From: Bacteroidales bacterium
GTDB lineage: Bacteria > Bacteroidota > Bacteroidia > Bacteroidales > VadinHA17
NCBI GenBank assembly: GCA_025455505.1
Contig: JALOMK010000029.1
Span: forward strand, 1-11,046
DNA length: 11,046 nt
Direction: 5' to 3'
Shown: positions 5,251 through 11,046 of the stretch, in pieces
How positions within the stretch are numbered: the stretch's first letter is position 1
How the letters are laid out: the number at the start of each line of letters is the position of its first letter
Program-made: the position numbers and the translations under genes
The notes under the pieces: generated by a model
Database searches by the model: none
What the model saw: only the letters and a program-made list of their open reading frames with translations
What the model was told of the DNA's origin: nothing

Positions 5251-6636
5251 ATGTTTAAAAACGAAGTTTACATAAAGAGAAGGGAGACGCTTCACGGGCT
5301 GATGCAAAGCGGCCTTGGCCTTTTCATGGGCAACTCTGAAGCCCCGCTGAATTACCCGGCAAATACTTATCATTTCAGGCAGGACAGCGACTTCCTGTAT
5401 TATTTCGGTCTCGATATGCCGGGATTCGCCGGAGTCATGGACTTTGATTCGGGCAAGGACTGGATATTCGGTGATGATTTCGGTCTGGATGACATTATAT
5501 GGATGGGTCCCCAGCCAACCGTGAAAGATCTTGCTCTCAAGGCAGGTGTAAATAACACGGCGCCCCTTAGGAAACTTGAGGAAACAATAAAGGAGGCGGT
5601 CTCAAAAAAGAGGAGGATTCACTTTCTGCCCCCTTACAGAGGTGAGTCAAAAATGGCGCTTGGTTCACTCCTGAAGGAGAATCCCTGCCAGATGAAAACA
5701 CTTGCTTCCACTGATCTTATAAAGGCAGTTGTATCGATGCGCTCGATAAAAGAGGATATTGAGATTAAAGAAATTGAAAAGGCAGTCGGCATCGCTTACG
5801 ACATGCATGTCACTGCTATGAAGATGTGCAAGCCGGGAGTGAGCGAACAGGAGATCTTCGGGACAATCGAGGGCATTGCACTCGCAAAGGGCGGAGGAAC
5901 ATCCTTCCCCATAATCCTCAGCATTAACGGACAGACGCTTCATAATCACGTGCATAACAACATACTGGTGAAGGGGCGCATGATGGTAACTGACGCCGGG
6001 GCTGAATCGAACATGCATTATGCCTCCGACATTACACGCACCACTCCTGTAGGAGGGAAATTCAGCAGCCAGCAGAAGGAGATTTACGAAATTGTCTACA
6101 GGGCCAACACCGAATGCATTGCAGCGATGAAGCCCGGAGTGCCTAACCGCGACATTCATTTCAAGGCCTGCAGGATAATTGCCGAAGGGGCGAAAAGCCT
6201 TGGTTTCATGAAGGGCGATATAAGCGAAGCCGTTGAAGCCGGCGCGCATACACTCTTCATGCCACACGGGCTGGGTCACCAGATGGGACTGGATGTGCAC
6301 GACATGGAGTCGCTGGGCGAGAATTACGTTGGTTACAGCGACACAGTAAAGCGGAGCGACAAGTTCGGGACGGCCTACCTTCGTTTTGCGCTGCCATACC
6401 AGCCCGGGCATGTTCTTACTGTTGAGCCCGGATTCTATTTCATACCCGAGCTTATAAACCAGTGGAAAGCCGAAGGTAAATACAGTGCTTTCATAAATTA
6501 CGGAAAACTCGATAAGTACATGAAGGTCGGAGGCGTCAGGATCGAGGATAACGTGCTTATAACCGCGAAGGGCCACAAGGTGCTTGGTAAGCATATACCA
6601 AAAACTGTCAGCGAGATAGAAGAGACATGCAGCTAA
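5251..6636 (+). CDS. pepP: Xaa-Pro aminopeptidase (M24B, aminopeptidase P)
   Basis: Cytosolic dimetal aminopeptidase that removes an N-terminal residue preceding proline. It has 461 residues: an aminopeptidase P N-terminal domain (about 1-155, with FRQDSDFLYYFGLDMPG near 42-58) and a pita-bread catalytic domain (about 170-445). The five metal ligands of the family are all present: Asp248 in VTDAGAE, Asp260 in SDITRT, His343 in GLGHQMG, Glu392 in VEPGFY and Glu432 in RIEDN. HNHVHNN at 231-237 supplies substrate-binding histidines. There is no signal peptide. Length is typical of the long bacterial PepP form. The ATG at 5251 starts the family-like sequence; no clean promoter box was found in front. 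Its last 10 bases overlap the start of the M28 peptidase gene (ATGCAGCTAA), pointing to coupled translation. Confidence 0.94.
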   Translation: MFKNEVYIKRRETLHGLMQSGLGLFMGNSEAPLNYPANTYHFRQDSDFLYYFGLDMPGFAGVMDFDSGKDWIFGDDFGLDDIIWMGPQPTVKDLALKAGVNNTAPLRKLEETIKEAVSKKRRIHFLPPYRGESKMALGSLLKENPCQMKTLASTDLIKAVVSMRSIKEDIEIKEIEKAVGIAYDMHVTAMKMCKPGVSEQEIFGTIEGIALAKGGGTSFPIILSINGQTLHNHVHNNILVKGRMMVTDAGAESNMHYASDITRTTPVGGKFSSQQKEIYEIVYRANTECIAAMKPGVPNRDIHFKACRIIAEGAKSLGFMKGDISEAVEAGAHTLFMPHGLGHQMGLDVHDMESLGENYVGYSDTVKRSDKFGTAYLRFALPYQPGHVLTVEPGFYFIPELINQWKAEGKYSAFINYGKLDKYMKVGGVRIEDNVLITAKGHKVLGKHIPKTVSEIEETCS

Positions 6637-7997
6637 GAAAATTTGTTTCCTTCCTGGTTTGCGCTTCATTTCCCTCCTTCGCCTGTTGCCAGGCAATTAT
6701 TAACCGCGACCCGGAAATAAGCCGGATGGTAAGTGAAATCTCAGCGGAAAGGATAGAGCAGCACGTAAGGAAGCTTGTAAGCTTCCACACAAGGCATAAC
6801 CTCAGCACCCAGACCGATCCCGGGAAGGGAATTGCAGCCTCATGGAACTGGATAAAGGCGGAAATGGAGAAGTACATTCCCCAGTCGGGTGGCCGTCTGG
6901 AGGTACGCTTTGAGGAGTACACTGTGGGAGGCCCGGGACAGAGGATATCAAAACAGGTGAAGCTTAAGAACGTCGTTGCAACGTTGAAAGGCGGTGATCC
7001 TTCCGACGACAGGAAAATTGTCGTGAGCGCACACCTCGACTCGAGGGCTGCACTTGATAACGACAGCACAAGCTTCGCCCCCGGGGCAAACGACGACGGG
7101 TCAGGAGTTGCAGCCATCCTTGAGCTGATAAGGATAATGTCGTCAAGGCAATTTTCGGGAACTGTTGTTTTTATTGCCGTATCGGGGGAAGAACACGGCC
7201 TTTATGGAGCGAAGCACATGGCTTTAAAGGCCAGGGATGAAAAGTGGAATATAATTGCCATGCTCAATAATGACATGATCGGCAACAGCGGATCGAGCGG
7301 AACACTTCTGAACGACAATATGAGGGTGAGGGTTTTCAGCGAGGGGGTGCCGGCATTTGAGACAGACCAGATGGCTGCGCAGAGGAAGTTTACTTCCGGT
7401 GAGAACGACGGAAGGGCAAGGCAGCTCGCACGATATATAAAAGAAACGGGAGAAAGATATGTTGATCAGCTCGGAGTGACTCTTGTTTTCAGGAATGACA
7501 GGTTCGGCAGGGGTGGCGATCACTCTCCTTTCTGCCAGGAAGGATTCCCTGCGGTGCGGATATGTGAATTCAACGAGAATTACGACAGGACACACAAGGT
7601 GCCCGCCCTTGTAAACGGGATACAGGAAGGTGACCTGCCTGAGTATGTCGACTACGAATATGTAAGAAAGAATGCAGGGATTAATCTTGCGACGATTGCG
7701 AACCTTGCAAACGCTCCCTTTGAGCCTGTCAATTGCGGTATCGTTACCGCAGGCCTGTCGAACAGCACAACCCTGCGCTGGGAGTCACCCGCAATGGGAG
7801 TGAAGCCTGACGGTTACTATATCCTGATGAGGGAGACATACCAGCCCCTCTGGGAGAGGAAGATTTTTGTGAAAGGCAATGAAGTTACGTTGCCGTATTC
7901 GAAGGACAATTATTTTTTCGGCATCCAGGCTGTTGATGCGGCCGGTCACGAGAGCATTGCCGTATTCCCGGGGCAGGCAAGGCGGCTGCAGAACTGA
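6627..7997 (+). CDS. Exported M28 family metallopeptidase with C-terminal FnIII-like domain
   Basis: Probable secreted zinc aminopeptidase of 456 residues. An N-terminal signal sequence (MQLRKFVSFLVCASFPSFACC, shown by position 1-21) suggests export; the Cys20-Cys21 pair could mark a lipoprotein site but the preceding SFA is not a good lipobox. The M28 core at about 113-330 contains all expected ligands: His136 in SAHLDS, Asp156 in GANDDGSG, catalytic Glu188 and ligand Glu189 in SGEEHG, Asp216 in NNDMIG and His299 in GGDHSPF. From about residue 370 a beta-rich segment (TLRWESP, DGYYILMRE, YFFGIQAVDAAGHES) looks like a fibronectin type III domain. Exact substrate unknown. The gene overlaps the Xaa-Pro aminopeptidase gene by 10 bp; together they fit peptide scavenging, one outside and one inside the cell. 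Confidence 0.93.
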   Translation: MQLRKFVSFLVCASFPSFACCQAIINRDPEISRMVSEISAERIEQHVRKLVSFHTRHNLSTQTDPGKGIAASWNWIKAEMEKYIPQSGGRLEVRFEEYTVGGPGQRISKQVKLKNVVATLKGGDPSDDRKIVVSAHLDSRAALDNDSTSFAPGANDDGSGVAAILELIRIMSSRQFSGTVVFIAVSGEEHGLYGAKHMALKARDEKWNIIAMLNNDMIGNSGSSGTLLNDNMRVRVFSEGVPAFETDQMAAQRKFTSGENDGRARQLARYIKETGERYVDQLGVTLVFRNDRFGRGGDHSPFCQEGFPAVRICEFNENYDRTHKVPALVNGIQEGDLPEYVDYEYVRKNAGINLATIANLANAPFEPVNCGIVTAGLSNSTTLRWESPAMGVKPDGYYILMRETYQPLWERKIFVKGNEVTLPYSKDNYFFGIQAVDAAGHESIAVFPGQARRLQN

Positions 7998-8041
7998 CAG
8001 ATTATGATTCAGCAGTACTAAAAACTTTGTGGCTACGTCCA

Positions 8042-8236
8042 ATGGCTTACATACTCAACAATAACATGAGTGCCGCTCCCCTTGAAGCCCGTTGCAGGAA
8101 GGAGGCATATACTTCCATGGAGGATGCCCGGGCAATGGCGCGGTATATAAATGAAACACGATCCTCAAGGGAAATTCGGGTATATAAATGCCCTGTTTGT
8201 GAATACTGGCACCTGACAAGCAGGGGAAAACCCTGA
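8042..8236 (+). CDS. Small CxxC/WHLT protein, possible zinc ribbon
   Basis: A 64-residue protein starting at the ATG 8042; a TTG start at 8027 would add five residues and is less likely, and an internal ATG at residue 9 is also possible. The N-terminal half is a helical, basic segment (ARCRKEAYTSMEDARAMARYINE), and the C terminus carries YKCPVCEYWHLTSR with Cys50, Cys53 and His57. This pattern, a short helix followed by CPxC-x3-H in a WHLT context, occurs in small uncharacterised proteins of phages and bacteria, as I recall, but no function is established. With only three obvious ligands the metal site would be incomplete unless Cys18 or dimerisation contributes. It lies 44 bp after the M28 gene and converges on the glutathione peroxidase gene. 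Confidence 0.75.
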   Translation: MAYILNNNMSAAPLEARCRKEAYTSMEDARAMARYINETRSSREIRVYKCPVCEYWHLTSRGKP

Positions 8237-8315
8237 ATCGGGCTATTGATAATATCCTGTGTTCAGTATTGGAAGATCATCTTCAGGCAGGCTGACGTCG
8301 AAAGACTTGCCGGTG

Positions 8316-8795
8316 TCAGATAATTTTTGAAAGAAAGACGTCAATCTTTTCGGGTGTGGTGGCGGGCGAAAACCTTTTAACTGGTCTCCCGTTCCTGTCG
8401 ATCAGGAACTTTGTAAAGTTCCATTTAATCCTGCTGCTTAACAAACCCCTGAGTTCCCCTTTAAGATATCTGAAAAGAGGATGAGCATTGTCGCCGTTAA
8501 CTTCAACCTTTGAGAACATAGGGAAGCTTACTCCATAATTGATCAGGCAGCCTTCGGAAATCGATTTCTCATCACCGGGTTCCTGGTTCCCGAACTGGTT
8601 GCATGGGAAGCCCAGGACAACGAGCCCCCTTTCGCCATATTTCCTGTAAAGGTTTTCAAGTCCCTCATACTGAGGAGTGAGGCCGCATTTGCTTGCAGTG
8701 TTGACAACGAGGACAAATTTGCCTTTATAGGTTTCCATGCTTATTTCTTTGCCCTGCAGGCTCAGAGCTTTAAAATCGTAGAAGTTTGCTTTCAT
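8316..8795 (-). CDS. Glutathione peroxidase family thiol peroxidase
   Basis: Cytosolic enzyme reducing hydrogen peroxide and organic or lipid hydroperoxides; 159 residues, the usual bacterial length. The signature VNTASKCGLTPQYEGL carries peroxidatic Cys37 (cysteine, not selenocysteine). LGFPCNQFGNQEPG (61-74) contributes Gln71, and WNFTKFLID contributes Trp125 and Asn126, completing the catalytic tetrad. Cys83 in EGCLINYGVSFP sits where thioredoxin-dependent members carry the resolving cysteine, so thioredoxin rather than glutathione is the more likely reductant (inference from family knowledge). The ATG at 8795 gives the normal N terminus. It follows the peroxiredoxin gene on the same strand after 63 bp, a probable two-peroxidase operon. 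The 79-bp convergent gap on its 3' side holds no clear terminator. Confidence 0.95.
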   Translation of the reverse strand: MKANFYDFKALSLQGKEISMETYKGKFVLVVNTASKCGLTPQYEGLENLYRKYGERGLVVLGFPCNQFGNQEPGDEKSISEGCLINYGVSFPMFSKVEVNGDNAHPLFRYLKGELRGLLSSRIKWNFTKFLIDRNGRPVKRFSPATTPEKIDVFLSKII

Positions 8796-8858
8796 TTATC
8801 AGTTGGGCTTGAGACAGTTTATTGATTAATGCAAAATATCTTAGGTTGAAGCGTTCCA

Positions 8859-9341
8859 TCACTCAGTGGCAGCCTGTTTTTTCAGCAGGAGGCAGATTTT
8901 GAGTGCCTCGTCGGCATGGCGCTGGGTTTCGAGCTGGGAATCGAAGATAAACACAACCCTTCCCGACAAGTCGGTGACATAAGTAACCCTCCCGGGGATC
9001 AGTCCGAAAGCTTTGGAAGGGACTCCGAACAGCTTCCTTACATCGCCGTTTGTGTCGCTTAAAAGTGTATATCCCAGGCGGTTTGTTTCAGCGAAGTGTT
9101 TATGGCTTTCAACCGACTGGCTGCTGATGCCTATAAGCACGGCGTTTGCTTCGTCGAATGTTTCGGATAGGTCGCGGAAATAGCATGCTTCCCTGGTGCA
9201 GTTGAGACTCCCGTCCCTGGGGTAGAAGAAGATTACAAGCTTTCTCGATCCCCTGTATTTATTAATGTCAACAATGTTTCCATGCTGATCAGGAAGACTG
9301 AAATCGGGTATCATGTCGCCTACTCTGACTGGATCTGGCAT
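8859..9341 (-). CDS. bcp: Peroxiredoxin, PrxQ/BCP type
   Basis: Thioredoxin-dependent peroxidase of 160 residues, cytosolic. Numbered from the ATG at 9341, the segment FFYPRDGSLNCTREACYFRD holds peroxidatic Cys48 and a second cysteine, Cys53, five residues on, the arrangement of helix-2 type PrxQ/BCP enzymes. Arg118 in PGRVTYV is the conserved active-site arginine. The C-terminal SQLETQRHADEALK resembles chloroplast PrxQ. The usual Pro-x3-Thr-x2-Cys motif reads PRDGSLNC here, with serine replacing threonine. A TTG at 9365 would add eight residues; I prefer the ATG because MPDPVRVGDMIPDFSLPD matches the family start. It lies 45 bp behind the SDR/DUF2867 gene and 63 bp ahead of the glutathione peroxidase gene, all on the minus strand. 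Confidence 0.93.
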   Translation of the reverse strand: MPDPVRVGDMIPDFSLPDQHGNIVDINKYRGSRKLVIFFYPRDGSLNCTREACYFRDLSETFDEANAVLIGISSQSVESHKHFAETNRLGYTLLSDTNGDVRKLFGVPSKAFGLIPGRVTYVTDLSGRVVFIFDSQLETQRHADEALKICLLLKKQAATE

Positions 9342-9386
9342 AAAAGCATTTTTATCAGTAAACAAAGAAAACAGGATCTTGTTGAG

Positions 9387-10838
9387 CTATGCCTTTTTTC
9401 GTTGAGTGTCATTTTTTGTTTTTGCAATGTTCCTGATCATGCCACCGAAGACAAAAGCATGAAAAGGAAGGACACTGTACCAGTAGAGCCGGCCCGAAAG
9501 CCCCAGTGGCCTGAATGTGGCTTTCTGATGCAGGATATTGTCTTCATCGATCCTGAATTCGAGCCAGGCCTCACCCGGAAGTTTCATTTCAGCGTAGAGG
9601 AGCAGCCTTTTTTCTTCCTTGTCGGCAATCAGTACCCTCCAGAAATCAAGGGCATCGCCCGGAGATATTTCAGTTTCGTTTTTCCTGCCCCTCCTGAGGC
9701 CGACGCCGCCGAAGATCTTGTCAACGAAACCCCTGAGTCCCCAGAGCCAGTTTCCGTAATACCAGCCTGTTTTTCCGCCAATAGCCCAGATTCTCTCAAG
9801 GGCTCCTTCGGGGTCAGTAAGTTTTGTTGCCCTTTTGTCGGTGAAGCAACCGTGAACCGGAACCTCGGCATGTCTTGCTATACCGCCTGAAAGGATGTCT
9901 GAAGTGAGGGCATCCTTCCAGCTTGACATCACATTATTCATCTCTATCTTCTCGAAGGCTTCCCTGATTGCGTCTTTATAACTAATTGGTTTAATGCCAA
10001 GGGAGCTGAATAGATTATTTTCATTGCAGATGACCTCAACCTTCATGCTGTCGACAAGGTTCTGTGCCAGCCTGTAAGAAGTTGAAGTGATGAAATAAAG
10101 CCAGTACGATGACAGCCTGGGTGTCATAACGGGGACGACCCGGATGCGCCGTTTCAGGCCGCGGACCTCAGCAAAATCAAGCAGCATCTGCCTGTAGTTC
10201 AGGATATCCGGCCCCCCGATGTCGAAGCTGCCCTTGTATGCCGATTCATTGAGCAGCACCCCCGACAGTGCTTCTATCACATTCCTTACTGCCACAGGCT
10301 GGGTTGCTGTTAGAAGCCATCTAGGGGCTATCATCAGGGGCAGCTTTTCGACCAGGTCGCGGATTATCTCGAAAGATGCGCTGCCTGCACCTATTATTAT
10401 ACCCGCCCTGAGTGTAGTGAGCGAATAAGTGCCTGTTGAGAGTATGTTTTCAACGTTCTTTCTGCTTGAAAGATGTTTGGAAAGTTTTTCTTCATTGACT
10501 ATGCCGCTGAGGTAGATTACCTGTTTTGCATTTGTCCTGTTGATCCGTTCCCTGAAATTCACTGCCGACTGCTCCTCAAGCTCGCCGAAATCGCCTTTTC
10601 CCGATGACATTGAATGAATTAGGTAATAAGCAGCATCAATATCAGGTGGAATGTTTTCAAGGCTCACAGGGTCAAGGAAGTCAGTCTCAATGACACTTAT
10701 CGTGCCCTGCCTGTACCTGGAGGTACTAAACCTTCGCTTGTCCCGCACACAGCACACAACCTGATGACCTGAGCCGGCCAGAACCGGAAGCAGTCTCTGG
10801 GCTATATAACCTGTGGCTCCTGTAAGCAGTATTTTCAT
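9387..10838 (-). CDS. NAD(P)-binding atypical SDR protein with C-terminal DUF2867
   Basis: Two-part protein of 483 residues. The N-terminal half (1 to about 300) is a Rossmann fold with TGATGYIA (6-13) for NAD(P) binding and an atypical-SDR profile: YYLIHSM (71-77), VIYLSGIVNE (107-116), TTLRAGIIIGAGSASFEII (141-159) and FDIGGPDILNYRQML. The classical Tyr-x3-Lys catalytic pair is not evident. The C-terminal part (about 325-470; GKTGWYYGNWLWGLRGFVDKIFGG at about 355-378, then a beta-rich end with PLGLSGRLYWYSVLPFH) matches my recollection of DUF2867, which is often fused to such SDRs. Substrate unknown; redox or quinone-related roles have been proposed for relatives but are not shown here. The ATG at 10838 is clear. 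It leads a collinear group with the peroxiredoxin and glutathione peroxidase, so a role in redox stress is possible. Confidence 0.88.
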   Translation of the reverse strand: MKILLTGATGYIAQRLLPVLAGSGHQVVCCVRDKRRFSTSRYRQGTISVIETDFLDPVSLENIPPDIDAAYYLIHSMSSGKGDFGELEEQSAVNFRERINRTNAKQVIYLSGIVNEEKLSKHLSSRKNVENILSTGTYSLTTLRAGIIIGAGSASFEIIRDLVEKLPLMIAPRWLLTATQPVAVRNVIEALSGVLLNESAYKGSFDIGGPDILNYRQMLLDFAEVRGLKRRIRVVPVMTPRLSSYWLYFITSTSYRLAQNLVDSMKVEVICNENNLFSSLGIKPISYKDAIREAFEKIEMNNVMSSWKDALTSDILSGGIARHAEVPVHGCFTDKRATKLTDPEGALERIWAIGGKTGWYYGNWLWGLRGFVDKIFGGVGLRRGRKNETEISPGDALDFWRVLIADKEEKRLLLYAEMKLPGEAWLEFRIDEDNILHQKATFRPLGLSGRLYWYSVLPFHAFVFGGMIRNIAKTKNDTQRKKA

Positions 10839-10925
10839 AGTTTATTTTTTCCCCCTCTCCCTGCAGCTTACCCTTTATCGGCTGAGGATCCGCAGACAGT
10901 GCAGTAAGCTTCAGTCAGTATGTTA

Positions 10926-11046
10926 TCACATTCCTTTCTGCTTCGGGTCTTTGTTTTTGTAGTCCCTTACAATTTTTCCGAAGATCCTGTCTTTTCTCCT
11001 CCTCTCTTCCACTGTTGCGGCAAAATGAGCCTTCTCCCTTTCAATC
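10926..11046 (-). CDS. C-terminal fragment of an unidentified gene (5' end outside window)
   Basis: On the minus strand an open frame enters at the window edge and runs 39 codons to TGA at 10926-10928. The visible peptide is highly charged and basic, with EERRRKDRIFGKIVRDYKN in the middle and ending DPKQKGM. I do not recognise the family; such tails are common in RNA- or ribosome-binding proteins, but that is only a suggestion. It lies 87 bp upstream of the SDR gene on the same strand. A second frame carrying a CxxC motif runs on past this stop to 10868, so a frameshift or alternative ending cannot be excluded. Confidence 0.5.
   Translation of the reverse strand, partial: IEREKAHFAATVEERRRKDRIFGKIVRDYKNKDPKQKGM

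Noticed and set aside
5665..6696. A 343-codon open frame antisense to the Xaa-Pro aminopeptidase gene.
   Set aside because: It lies fully opposite a gene with all five metal ligands conserved, and its translation shows no domain and an abnormal Cys/His-rich composition; it is a codon-bias shadow.
6769..6786. GGAAGCTT-GT-AAGCTTCC palindrome in the M28 gene.
   Set aside because: It encodes ordinary residues (KLVSF) in the N-terminal region, and repeated AAGCTT codon pairs explain it.
8272..8284. GAAGAT-C-ATCTTC palindrome considered as a bidirectional terminator in the convergent gap 8237-8315.
   Set aside because: The stem is short and A/T-rich with almost no loop, and there is no T-run; the rest of this gap shows nothing else.
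9282..9890. A 202-codon plus-strand frame across the peroxiredoxin/SDR boundary.
   Set aside because: It is antisense to two convincing genes and shows no recognisable features.

Overview
The window looks like a chromosomal housekeeping and stress-defence segment from a member of the Bacteroidota, most likely a Bacteroidales-type organism. Three things support this: start codons mostly lack a Shine-Dalgarno sequence, several upstream regions carry the Bacteroidetes -7 promoter box TAnnTTTG, and the gene families and short intergenic gaps are typical of that phylum. No rRNA, tRNA, CRISPR array, integrase or transposase gene was seen.

Layout, left to right. (1) 1-1690, plus strand: the C-terminal half of L-aspartate oxidase (nadB) followed after 10 bp by a CPBP-family membrane protease. 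(2) 1653-3657: tRNA-dihydrouridine synthase dusB on the minus strand, overlapping the first CPBP gene tail-to-tail by 38 bp, and diverging from a second CPBP membrane protease. The two divergent -7 boxes lie only a few bases apart and point at each other. (3) 3683-5018, minus strand: an Rrf2-family regulator with a three-cysteine cluster, and downstream of it a conserved-looking 243-residue protein of unknown function whose promoter region is rich in inverted repeats. (4) 5039-5205: a non-coding stretch with a small hairpin and a roughly 140-bp GC-rich unit bounded by two strong palindromes, resembling a REP/MITE-like element. (5) 5251-8236, plus strand: cytosolic Xaa-Pro aminopeptidase, an overlapping exported M28 peptidase, and a small CxxC protein. 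(6) 8316-11046, minus strand: the tail of an unidentified gene, an SDR/DUF2867 protein, a PrxQ/BCP peroxiredoxin and a glutathione peroxidase, all collinear and closely spaced.

Functionally the window combines NAD biosynthesis, tRNA modification, peptide breakdown (a secreted M28 enzyme plus a cytosolic proline-specific aminopeptidase), and thiol-peroxidase defence, with an iron-sulfur-type Rrf2 regulator nearby. I see no clear new defence or mobile system. The parts most worth a second look are the palindromic 140-bp unit, the face-to-face dusB/CPBP promoters, the inverted repeat over the promoter of the unknown 243-residue gene, an inverted repeat inside the second CPBP gene, and the small CxxC protein.
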